Below are positions 1 through 7,292 of a stretch of DNA of 35,271 bases, piece after piece. The stretch's first letter is position 1, and each line of letters opens with the position of its first letter. The notes under the pieces are model-generated. The model searched no databases. It was not told where the DNA came from and worked only from the letters and a program-made list of their open reading frames with translations. Origin of the DNA: JANQIV01 sp050117315 (GTDB lineage Bacteria > Bacteroidota > Ignavibacteria > Ignavibacteriales > Melioribacteraceae); contig JASFMY010000066.1 of the NCBI GenBank assembly GCA_050117315.1, positions 1 through 35,271 of the forward strand, in the 5' to 3' direction. The translations under genes and the position numbers were made by a program.

Positions 1-2
1 AC

Positions 3-134
3 CTAATTGAAAGAGAAAAAACAAAAAAGAAGATCAAAAAGGAATCATTAAATAAAATAGAAACCGGATTAAATCCCCATAGAATAAGGGGGATGGTTTC
101 GCACAACAGAATTTTATCTGTAAATGAGCTTTAA
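3..134 (+). CDS. C-terminal fragment of an unidentified protein, cut by window edge
   Basis: An open frame runs from the window edge to TAA at 132-134 and gives 43 codons of a gene whose start lies outside. The fragment is Lys-rich at first (residues around KTKKKIKKESL) and ends with NRILSVNEL. No family was recognised. The composition could suit a DNA-binding protein or a transposase tail, but nothing visible proves it. It is called mainly because the frame is open across the whole available stretch and it lies on the same strand as the next gene. Confidence 0.4.
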   Translation, partial: LIEREKTKKKIKKESLNKIETGLNPHRIRGMVSHNRILSVNEL

Positions 135-530
135 GATTTTTTACACCTCATTATTTTTTTCTCATTTCCAGATAAAATTCTTTAAAGTTAAAATGCATAT
201 CAAATAGTAACCAAGTTAAAAAAGGTATTAAACTTTTTATAAAAAACTATTATGAAAACTTACGTTAATTTTTTATCATAGCTCACAATTCGGTAATATT
301 TCAGTGGGACATAAGACTTGCAAATTTCTTTCGTTATCCTAATTACTATTAGAATTTGAACCCCTCTAATAAAAGTCCTATATTTAATTACAAAATAAAT
401 CTAATTGATTTTCGGCCAAGGATATTAACATTTCAAATTACCTACCTTTTGATTTTCTTAGGTTGTCTACTTGATTAGGTTTTTTACGATCATAGTATGA
501 ATTTATATTTCTAACAAAAGAGGTATTAAT
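135..530. other. AT-rich intergenic region upstream of the FKBP gene
   Basis: About 400 bases very rich in A and T. I see no convincing open frame, repeat or RNA structure. It presumably holds the promoter of the FKBP gene, but no single -10/-35 or Bacteroidota-type -33/-7 pair stands out enough to call. Confidence 0.5.
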
Positions 531-959
531 ATGAAAGTACAGAACGGCAGTAAAGTTAAAGTTCATTACACTGGAAAACTTGAAGACGGAACAATATTCG
601 ACACATCCGACGGAAGAGAACCTTTGGCATTTACAGTTGGAGAGGGACAAATGATTCCCGGTTTTGAAAAAGGAGTAATGGATTTGGCCGTAGGAGAGAA
701 AAAAACCGTAACTATTCCCCCCGAAGAAGCATATGGTCAGCCGCAGGAAAATATGGTTTTAACTGTTGAAAAAGACAAAGTTTTTCCGCCCGAGATTGAT
801 CCTAAAGTCGGCGAACAATACAACCTTACAAGGAAAGACGGAGGCACCTTGCCTGTAACAGTTACAAACATTGTTGACGAAAAAGTAACACTTGACGCTA
901 ATCATCACCTTGCCGGAAAAACACTTATTTTCGATATCGAAGTTGTAGAATTAGCCTAA
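531..959 (+). CDS. FKBP-type peptidyl-prolyl cis-trans isomerase (SlyD-like architecture)
   Basis: A 142-residue protein predicted to catalyse cis-trans isomerisation of Xaa-Pro bonds and assist folding; no signal peptide is visible, so it is probably cytoplasmic. Residues 1-65 carry the FKBP core: VHYTGKLEDGTIFDTS, then VGEGQMIPGFEKGVMDLAVGE. A lid segment around 70-120 (insert-in-flap type, PPEEAYGQP onward) precedes the final strand GKTLIFDIEVVEL. This order is typical of SlyD-type FKBPs. The His-rich metal-binding tail of E. coli SlyD is absent, so a nickel role is not supported. The ATG at 531 has a purine-rich AAGAGG site about 10 bases upstream. The gene stands alone between two long non-coding stretches. 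Confidence 0.93.
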   Translation: MKVQNGSKVKVHYTGKLEDGTIFDTSDGREPLAFTVGEGQMIPGFEKGVMDLAVGEKKTVTIPPEEAYGQPQENMVLTVEKDKVFPPEIDPKVGEQYNLTRKDGGTLPVTVTNIVDEKVTLDANHHLAGKTLIFDIEVVELA

Positions 960-1062
960 TTATATGAACCAAATTTGAAAACAGTTTTAAATCCCCTTAA
1001 TCTCCCCGCAAAGGAGACACATAGGCTTCAACTTAACAATGAATGTAATGTTTTTCATAGCG

Positions 1063-1158
1063 CTCCGGCATTCAGGGTCTGTTGCGTAACTAATAATAGC
1101 CAATGGCTGGCTATTGGAAAACCCAATTGAGTTATGCAACACACCCTGAATGCCGGAG
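1063..1158. repeat. Long inverted repeat: 29-bp arms, 38-bp loop
   Basis: The left arm at 1063-1091 and right arm at 1130-1158 are reverse complements with only two differences over 29 bases (one can pair as G-U in RNA). The arms begin CTCCGGCATTCAGGGT and end at GTAACT/AGTTAT. The loop holds a smaller inverted repeat (AATAGCCA and TGGCTATT). The structure could be a REP/MITE-like element or the stem of a transcribed RNA. No coding potential or transposase is associated. Confidence 0.75.
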
Positions 1159-1223
1159 GTTAATACTATCCTAAAATCCACTGGATTTTTCCATAGGTTC
1201 ATAGAACTCCTAAGAATCCTCTC

Positions 1224-1256
1224 GATAGTCCCCAAAAACTAATGATTGGGGCTATC
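1224..1256. repeat. Short inverted repeat (hairpin)
   Basis: GATAGTCCCCAA at 1224-1235 pairs with TTGGGGCTATC at 1246-1256, leaving one unpaired base, around a 10-base loop. It has no T-run, so it does not look like an intrinsic terminator. It lies between the 96-bp hairpin and the 21-bp tandem array and may be a piece of the same composite repeat. Confidence 0.55.
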
Positions 1257-1384
1257 CGAAGGATACCTTACCGGAAAAACCTATAGTTGTGTGTACCCAA
1301 TCATCCTTTCCCCAACTTGCCCCGAAAGGGATTCTTGACCCCCTTAAGAAAAAGTCGGGGCTTTCATCTATAAAAAATCATATT

Positions 1385-1600
1385 TCGACTATAGAAATTT
1401 ATCTAACGGCATTAAGAAATTGTATTACGGCTTTAGGAAATGATGCTGCGGCACTAAGAAATCGTTCTACGGCATCAGGAAATGATATTACGGCTTAAAG
1501 AAATCATATTACATCACCAGGAAATGATGTTACGGCACTAAGAAATCATATTACGTCACCAAGAAATCGCTCTACGGCATCAGGGAATAATATTCCACGG
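1385..1600. repeat. Tandem array of a degenerate 21-bp unit, about 10 copies
   Basis: From 1406 to 1594 nine consecutive 21-base units can be laid end to end, each close to ACGGCAYTARGAAATNRTAT plus a final T, with a degenerate unit before and a partial unit after. The unit length is a multiple of three, so one frame reads as a seven-residue repeat (TALRNCI, TALGNDA, AALRNRS, TASGNDI). It is stopped by TAA at 1496-1498 while the DNA repeat continues another 100 bases. The copies differ at fixed positions (AAGAAATC versus CAGGAAATG types alternate). There is no spacer variation, so it is not a CRISPR array. Confidence 0.85.
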
Positions 1601-1710
1601 CTGTAGAGAGAGGGATCCCACCTAAAAAGGGCGGCAGACAAGCACTGTGGTAATCTCAAAAGCTATTATTTATGTATAGCCGCTATTAGTAGGCGCTCAA
1701 AAAATGATCC

Positions 1711-1740
1711 GTAACGCAGATTGTTAACAATCTGCGTTAC
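1711..1740. repeat. Perfect 30-bp palindrome
   Basis: GTAACGCAGATTGTT at 1711-1725 is followed directly by its exact reverse complement to 1740, then ACATTT. A related imperfect palindrome with the same ends and the same ACATTT flank lies at 13972-13998, so this looks like a dispersed family in the genome. It could act as a cruciform, a binding site or a REP-like element. It has no following T-run on the plus strand. Confidence 0.8.
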
Positions 1741-2187
1741 ATTTGAAACAGCCGCACCACTTCTCAACAGAAGAAAAGGGAAGATATAATAAAAAGAAAA
1801 GATTAAAAATGGGAAGACGTGACGGAACAATATTAACAAACGAACACTTGGACATTTACAGTGAATATGCAAAAGCCAACCATAGATTTAAGCGAGTGTT
1901 TTAAAGTAGAGTGTTAGACGATAGAAGGCTTCGTTTTTAAAATGAAACCGAAAAATCTCTTCAAAAAAATTTAATTATCACAACCCTTCTTAAATACGAA
2001 GTATGGCGTGCCTAGGAACCTTCGTTAAAACCACAGCGGACAGATTGCCCGCCTTCTCACGACTTATCGCATAGGAGACAGGTAAAGATTACGGAAATTT
2101 TTATATAATCAATTATTTTACTTTTCTTTTATTTTCAATATTAAATTTAATTTTATAAATTCTCTCAGAATTAATTGGAGTTAAGAA

Positions 2188-2820
2188 ATGAAAAAAACAC
2201 TGATTACCATTTTATTAGTTTCAATTATTGGTTGTTCACCTTCATTACAAAACTTATCAATATCAAAAAAAGAAGTTCAGCAATATTACGACTCCGGGAG
2301 TTACGGTCTTGAGATGGCAAACGTAATTGACGATGCAATCAACAAATTCAATGACATTGAACTAACAGGAAAACCTGCGGCGGTTTTTGATGTTGATGAA
2401 ACAACTCTTTCAAATTACCCGTACATAAAATCAATTAATTACGGGTATTTCTCTGAAGGCTGGCACAAATGGGTTCTTCAAGAAGATGCGGAAGCAATTC
2501 TTCAAACAAAAAAATTATATGACTATCTTGTTGAAAAAGGCGTCGGCATCATTTTCCTAACAGGAAGAAACTACAAAGAATACAATGCTACTCTCAACAA
2601 CTTAAAAGCACAGGGGTACGAAGTATTCGACACTTTAATTTGCAGACAGAAAGACGAGTTAAAATTAAAAGCCACGGAATATAAGCCGGCCAAAAGAAAA
2701 GAAATGACTGAAAAAGGTTATAACATAATTATAAATGTCGGCGACCAGTGGAGCGACCTCGAAGGCGGGTATTCCAAATTAGACATAAAACTTCCGAATT
2801 ATTTATACATGATAGATTAA
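2188..2820 (+). CDS. HAD-superfamily acid phosphatase lipoprotein (subfamily IIIB, e(P4)/class B-like)
   Basis: A 210-residue exported phosphomonoesterase. The N-terminus is a lipoprotein signal (hydrophobic stretch then SIIGC, lipidated Cys16). HAD motif I is FDVDETTLSNYP with nucleophile Asp68 and acid/base Asp70. Motif II is IIFLTGR. A Lys-rich stretch around TEYKPAKRKEM can supply motif III, and NVGDQWSDLEGGYS is the metal-binding motif IV. The small cap after motif I (YGYFSEGWHKW) fits class IIIB lipoprotein acid phosphatases, which strip phosphate from nucleotides and other organic phosphates outside the inner membrane. GGAG lies 8 bases before the ATG, and a terminator-like hairpin follows the stop. 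The true substrate cannot be read from sequence. Confidence 0.88.
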   Translation: MKKTLITILLVSIIGCSPSLQNLSISKKEVQQYYDSGSYGLEMANVIDDAINKFNDIELTGKPAAVFDVDETTLSNYPYIKSINYGYFSEGWHKWVLQEDAEAILQTKKLYDYLVEKGVGIIFLTGRNYKEYNATLNNLKAQGYEVFDTLICRQKDELKLKATEYKPAKRKEMTEKGYNIIINVGDQWSDLEGGYSKLDIKLPNYLYMID

Positions 2821-2830
2821 TAAAACACAT

Positions 2831-2879
2831 AAGGTGAGAAAAGTAAAATACTCTTTGCTTTTCACGCCTTTCATTTTTT
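2831..2879 (+). terminator. Probable intrinsic terminator after the acid phosphatase gene
   Basis: AAGGTGAGAAAAG (2831-2843) pairs with CTTTTCACGCCTT (2858-2870) with one mismatch and one G-U pair, followed by a run of six T at 2874-2879. Placement 10 bases after the stop codon supports it. Confidence 0.65.
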
Positions 2880-2992
2880 GTAGGTCGTACGTCTATTATT
2901 TTCGCCCGTTACTTTTTAATTCTGTGCCACTTATTTACTTAAGAATTTCCTTATATTTAGAGCTAATTTTTTAGAAAAATACGGTAGTGTAA

Positions 2993-5626
2993 ATGCGTGT
3001 AAAAAACTTATCCGATATCCCCAAAGCATATGAACCAAAAGAAGCAGAGAGCAAATGGTATAAATTCTGGGAAGACAATAATTTATTTCACAGTGAAGTT
3101 GATGAGACAAAACCGCCATATTCAATTGTAATACCCCCGCCTAATATTACAGGTATTCTTCACATCGGGCATATACTGAACAATACAATTCAGGATGTTT
3201 ATATTCGTTACAAAAGGATGAACGGGTTTAATGCTTGCTGGGTACCGGGGACGGATCATGCGTCAATAGCTACCGAATCTAAAGTAATTGCGCACTTAAA
3301 AGAACAAGGCATTGACAAGTGGGATATAGGCAGGGAAAAATTTCTAAAACACTGCCACGAATGGAAAGAAAAGTACGGCGGGATAATTATTCAGCAGCTT
3401 CGCAAGCTCGGCGTAAGCTGTGACTGGGAACGCGAACGTTTTACAATGGATGAACACTATTCCCGTAAAGTAATAGAAGCTTTTGTCGATCTTTATAAAA
3501 AAGGGAAAATCTACCGCGGCTACAGGATGGTAAACTGGTGCCCGGCTACCAAATCGGCTATCTCGGATGAAGAAGTTATTTACAAAGAAGTAAACGGCAA
3601 ATTATGGTATCTGAAATATCCCGTTGTAGATAAAGGCGATCACATTATTGACCACGTTGTTGTAGCTACTACAAGACCGGAAACTATGCTTGGAGATACT
3701 GCGGTTGCCGTTAATCCAAATGATGGACGCTACAAAAATCTAATCGGTAAAAAGGTTCTTCTGCCGATTGCGGACAGAGAAATTCCGATCATCAGCGATG
3801 AATACGTTGATATGGAATTCGGAACAGGTATTGTAAAAATAACTCCTGCTCACGATGTAAATGACCACGAGATGGCACAAAGGCACGATATTGAAATCAT
3901 AAATATCTTTAACGATGATGCGTCAACAAACGGAAACGTACCGCATGAGTTTCAGGAATTAGACAGGTACGAAGTCCGTAAAAAAGTTGTAGCAAGGTTT
4001 GAAGAATTGGATTTGCTTGAAAAAATTGTAGACTACACAAATAAAGTTGGTTACTCACAACGCGGCAATGTTCCTATTGAACCTTATCTTTCCGATCAAT
4101 GGTTCATGAAAATGGATGAACTTGTAAAGCCCGCCCTTCGGGTTGTAAAAGAAGGAAAAGTTAAATTCCATCCGGTACACTGGATAAAAACTTATGAGCA
4201 TTGGATGGACAACATCCGCGACTGGTGTATTTCACGCCAGCTATGGTGGGGGCACCGCATCCCGGTTTGGTACCACAACGACACTAAAGAAGTTTACTGC
4301 GGCGTTACCCCCCCGGAAGATATTACAAACTGGACACAGGAAGAAGACGTGCTTGATACATGGGCTTCAAGCTGGCTTTGGGCACAGGATACTTTTACAA
4401 GCAAAGAAGACCAGACTTACTACTACCCTACAAGTTTACTGGTTACGGCTCCGGATATAATTTTCTTCTGGGTGGCTCGAATGATTATTGCGGGTATGGA
4501 ATTTATGAATGACATCCCGTTCAAAGACGTTTATTTCACAAGCATGATCCGCGACGAGCAAGGCAGAAAGATGAGCAAATCGCTCGGCAACTCTCCCGAC
4601 CCCCTTGATATTATTGACGAATACGGCGCCGATGCTCTACGTTTTACAATTTGCTATATCTCTCCTCTCGGGCAGGATGTATTGTTCAGTGCCGGCAAAT
4701 GTGAGATCGGAAGAAACTTTGCAAATAAAATCTGGAATGCCGCAAGATTCCTTTTGATGAATGCACAGGATATTGAATTAAAGGATGAGCTTAAAAATAA
4801 ACACGTTGATTTTGCGGATAAATGGATTATTTCACGATTCCAAAGTGCATTGAATGACTACAATAAAGCAATAGACAATTTTGAACTCAACCAGGCAACC
4901 AAAGTTTTATACGGCTTTATCTGGAACGACTTTTGCGACTGGTACCTCGAACTAATTAAAAATCAGATATATTCGGATAACACTGAAATTAAAGCGACGG
5001 TATTAACCCGCGCACTTTCATTATTTGAAGATATGTTGAAACTGCTGCACCCGTTCATGCCGTTTATTACCGAAGAAATCTGGCAGTTGTTTAACGAAAG
5101 AAAAGAAGGTGAAAGCATCTCTGTTTCTTCGTTCCCAAAATTTGATGAATCACTGATAGACAAAAATGCCGAAGACGGAATCGAATTCGTAAAGAATGTT
5201 GTAACAGCAATAAGAAATATCCGCGGTGAAATGAATGTGCCGCCTTCAAAAGCAGTTAATGTTTTTATGAAAAGCAAGCCTTTATCGAATATTCAAAAAA
5301 AATATATCAGTTCACTTGGTAGGATTGAAAACCTAACGGTTGATGAAAACCTTGAGAAGCCGAAAGCAAGCTCATCTGCTGTGGTTAAAGGCGCAGACAT
5401 ATTTGTTCCTCTTGAAGGATTGATTGATATTGAAGAAGAGAAAGCAAGAGTAGAAAAAGAAATTAATAGACTCGAAGGAATGCTGGTAGGTGTTACAAAA
5501 AAATTAGCAAACGAAAACTTTGTTAACCGCGCGCCTGCGGATATAGTTGAAAAAGAGAAAAAGAAAAAATCCGACTGGGAAGATAAGGTTGAAAAGCTGA
5601 AAACAATTTTGGCAGATCTTAACTAA
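2993..5626 (+). CDS. valS: Valyl-tRNA synthetase
   Basis: An 877-residue class I aminoacyl-tRNA synthetase that charges tRNA-Val. The HIGH signature appears as LHIGH at residues 56-60 after PPPNITG, and KMSKS lies at residues 526-530 within GRKMSKSLGNSPDP. The CP1 editing domain between them contains TTRPETMLGDTAVAV and the downstream HDVNDHE segment used for hydrolysing misacylated Thr-tRNA. The catalytic half includes WISRQLWWGHRIPVWY. An anticodon-binding helical domain follows (IWNAARFLLMN onward), then a basic C-terminal coiled coil (about 810-877, EEKARVEKEINRLEGML) that contacts tRNA. Length and order match bacterial ValS. No strong ribosome site is seen before ATG 2993, as is common in this phylum. 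The Fic gene starts 13 bases after its stop. Confidence 0.98.
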   Translation: MRVKNLSDIPKAYEPKEAESKWYKFWEDNNLFHSEVDETKPPYSIVIPPPNITGILHIGHILNNTIQDVYIRYKRMNGFNACWVPGTDHASIATESKVIAHLKEQGIDKWDIGREKFLKHCHEWKEKYGGIIIQQLRKLGVSCDWERERFTMDEHYSRKVIEAFVDLYKKGKIYRGYRMVNWCPATKSAISDEEVIYKEVNGKLWYLKYPVVDKGDHIIDHVVVATTRPETMLGDTAVAVNPNDGRYKNLIGKKVLLPIADREIPIISDEYVDMEFGTGIVKITPAHDVNDHEMAQRHDIEIINIFNDDASTNGNVPHEFQELDRYEVRKKVVARFEELDLLEKIVDYTNKVGYSQRGNVPIEPYLSDQWFMKMDELVKPALRVVKEGKVKFHPVHWIKTYEHWMDNIRDWCISRQLWWGHRIPVWYHNDTKEVYCGVTPPEDITNWTQEEDVLDTWASSWLWAQDTFTSKEDQTYYYPTSLLVTAPDIIFFWVARMIIAGMEFMNDIPFKDVYFTSMIRDEQGRKMSKSLGNSPDPLDIIDEYGADALRFTICYISPLGQDVLFSAGKCEIGRNFANKIWNAARFLLMNAQDIELKDELKNKHVDFADKWIISRFQSALNDYNKAIDNFELNQATKVLYGFIWNDFCDWYLELIKNQIYSDNTEIKATVLTRALSLFEDMLKLLHPFMPFITEEIWQLFNERKEGESISVSSFPKFDESLIDKNAEDGIEFVKNVVTAIRNIRGEMNVPPSKAVNVFMKSKPLSNIQKKYISSLGRIENLTVDENLEKPKASSSAVVKGADIFVPLEGLIDIEEEKARVEKEINRLEGMLVGVTKKLANENFVNRAPADIVEKEKKKKSDWEDKVEKLKTILADLN

Positions 5627-5639
5627 TAGAGGAAAACAA

Positions 5640-6773
5640 ATGCACTTGAAAAATTATAGTGCAGGAAAATATGTCAAACAGTATCAGTATGAAAGTTTTT
5701 CTCCTTCGCCCATAAACCATACCTGGGTTTGGGACGACCCTAAAATCAATACTCTTTTGGAAGATGCAACACGAGGACTTGGCGAGCTTAATGCCTTTTC
5801 TAAAATTTTACCGGATGTAGATTTATTTATTCAAATGCACGTAGTAAAAGAGGCAAACACATCGAGCAGAATTGAAGGCACCAAAACAAACATTAACGAT
5901 GTATTAATGGATGAAAAAGATGTTTTGCCTGAAAAAAGGGACGACCGCCGTGAAGTAAAAAATTATATTGAAGCAATGAACACGGCAATTGACGAACTTA
6001 AAGAATTGCCGCTTTCAAACCGTCTGTTAAAAAAAACTCATTCGATACTGCTGCAAAGCGTGAGAGGCAAACATAAAACCCCCGGCGAATTTAGAAGAAG
6101 TCAAAACTGGATTGGCGGCAGCAATTTGACAGATGCTGTTTTCATTCCGCCTCACCATGAAGAAGTACCCGAATTAATGAGCAACCTTGAAAAGTTTTTT
6201 CATAACGAAGGAATAAACGTTCCGCATTTAATAAGAATCGCAATAAGCCACTACCAGTTTGAAACCATTCATCCTTTCCTTGATGGAAACGGTAGAATAG
6301 GCAGACTTTTAATTACTCTTTATCTTGTGAGTAAAGGTTTATTATTAAAGCCTTCTCTTTACCTTTCAGACTTTTTTGAGAAAAATAAATCTTCTTATTA
6401 CGATGCCTTGATGCACGTAAGAACCACAAATGATATTGGGCATTGGATAAAATTTTTTCTTAACGCTGTAATTTCGACAGCAAGGAAAGGCGTTAATACT
6501 TTCGATGAAATTTTGAAACTGAAAAACGAAGTTAATGGAAAAGTGGTTACACTCGGGAGAAAAGCTGAAAATGCAAATAAATTATTGAATCATCTTTACA
6601 AATATCCTGTAGTAGATTTAAATACAGTTTCCCGCATTTTAAATATTTCAAAAAACGCTGCTTCAAAATTAATTAAAGATTTTGAGGATCTTAATATTCT
6701 GAACGAGTTAACCGGCTTTAAACGAAACAGAAATTATTCCTTTGAACGATATTATAACCTGTTCATTCAATAA
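5640..6773 (+). CDS. Fic-domain protein AMPylase with N-terminal inhibitory motif and C-terminal winged helix
   Basis: A 377-residue stand-alone Fic protein, predicted to transfer AMP (or another NMP) from a nucleotide to a protein hydroxyl. The catalytic motif HPFLDGNGRIGR begins at His211. An inhibitory helix motif is visible near residue 78 (SSRIEGT, matching S/T-x-x-x-E-G/N), which marks an autoinhibited class II Fic. The N-terminal region matches the Fic_N type found in SoFic-like proteins. The C-terminal 80 residues (LNTVSRILNISKNAASKLIKDF) form a helix-turn-helix/winged helix, which may bind DNA or autoregulate. An AGAGGA ribosome site precedes the ATG. Thirteen bases separate it from valS, so cotranscription is likely, but no functional link is known. 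Confidence 0.93.
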   Translation: MHLKNYSAGKYVKQYQYESFSPSPINHTWVWDDPKINTLLEDATRGLGELNAFSKILPDVDLFIQMHVVKEANTSSRIEGTKTNINDVLMDEKDVLPEKRDDRREVKNYIEAMNTAIDELKELPLSNRLLKKTHSILLQSVRGKHKTPGEFRRSQNWIGGSNLTDAVFIPPHHEEVPELMSNLEKFFHNEGINVPHLIRIAISHYQFETIHPFLDGNGRIGRLLITLYLVSKGLLLKPSLYLSDFFEKNKSSYYDALMHVRTTNDIGHWIKFFLNAVISTARKGVNTFDEILKLKNEVNGKVVTLGRKAENANKLLNHLYKYPVVDLNTVSRILNISKNAASKLIKDFEDLNILNELTGFKRNRNYSFERYYNLFIQ

Positions 6774-6800
6774 ATAGGTTAAAAATAACATACTAAATTT

Positions 6801-6920
6801 CCCTTAGTTAACTTTTAGGCCGGAAAGTTGACTATGATTTCCCTTAGTTAACTTTTAGGCCGGAAAGTTGACTATGATTTTCCTTAGTTTACTTTTGAGC
6901 CGGAAGTTTAACTAATTTTG
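6801..6920. repeat. Three tandem 40-bp units, each able to form a hairpin
   Basis: Two identical 40-base units (6801-6840 and 6841-6880) and a diverged third (6881-6917) follow each other without gaps. Each contains AGTTAACTTT, a short TAGGCCGG loop and AAAGTTGACT, which pair over 10 bases with one G-U. The array fills the space between the convergent fic and ABC-exporter genes. It may therefore serve as a terminator or RNA-stability element for both, although T-runs are short. Confidence 0.85.
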
Positions 6921-6959
6921 ATAGCCATATCTTGACTGGTAGAATTGATTTTTAATAAT

Positions 6960-7292
6960 TTAAAGCTTCCCTTCTTTATACATTCTCTGGTATTTGATGC
7001 GTTCGATTTGCCTTTCTATAATCAGCTCCGTAATCTTTTCCGGGATTGATAAAACATTTTTATCACCCATTACTCCTTTTACTTTATTTTCATCAACATC
7101 AATCCTGTAAAGATTATTTAAAAACCTTTCAAAATCTTTGTCCATTAACTCGGCAACTTTTTGAGTAAGATATTCTTTTAGTGAGTCATAAGACTCAATC
7201 CCCGTTTCTTCGGTAGGTATTTCTATTTTATTGGTTGAAAAATCTTTCGAGGTTTTATTTAATATCTCAGGCAGCAGTGTTTTATCTTCCAT
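6960..7292 (-). CDS. Small conserved-looking protein at the end of the ABC exporter operon, function unknown
   Basis: A 110-residue soluble, charged protein with no membrane segment or signal peptide. The ATG at 7292 overlaps the permease stop in a TGATG arrangement, which decides the start. A TTG 15 bases upstream is possible but less likely. The central part (LKEYLTQKVAELMDKDFERFLNNLYRID) looks helical, and the C-terminus has ITELIIERQIERIKYQRMYKEGKL. Translational coupling to the permease suggests a role with the transporter or simple cotranscription. No family was recognised. Confidence 0.75.
   Translation of the reverse strand: MEDKTLLPEILNKTSKDFSTNKIEIPTEETGIESYDSLKEYLTQKVAELMDKDFERFLNNLYRIDVDENKVKGVMGDKNVLSIPEKITELIIERQIERIKYQRMYKEGKL

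Larger units (their letters stand above)
960..2187. other. 1.2-kb non-coding region rich in repeats
   Basis: No frame here resembles a protein. The open stretches (for example on the minus strand at 987-1235) follow the inverted repeats and have no family features. The region holds a 96-bp hairpin (1063-1158), a 33-bp hairpin (1224-1256), a 21-bp tandem repeat (about 1385-1600) and a perfect palindrome (1711-1740), each listed separately. The last 150 bases before 2188 are plain AT-rich sequence with a GGAG ribosome site for the phosphatase gene. It looks like a site where several repeat families have accumulated. Confidence 0.6.

Noticed and set aside
987..1235. Minus-strand 82-codon frame
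   Set aside because: It runs through the 96-bp inverted repeat, and its residues follow the repeat rather than a protein pattern.
1289..1498. 69-codon open frame covering part of the 21-bp repeat
   Set aside because: It stops in the middle of the array while the DNA repeat goes on, and has no ribosome site or family features; treated as a repeat rather than a gene.
1385..1600. CRISPR array
   Set aside because: Units are contiguous 21-mers with no unique spacers and no cas genes nearby.
1809..1904. Small frame of 31 residues (MGRRDGTILTNEHLDIYSEY onward)
   Set aside because: Too short, no clear ribosome site, and lies in repeat-rich non-coding DNA.
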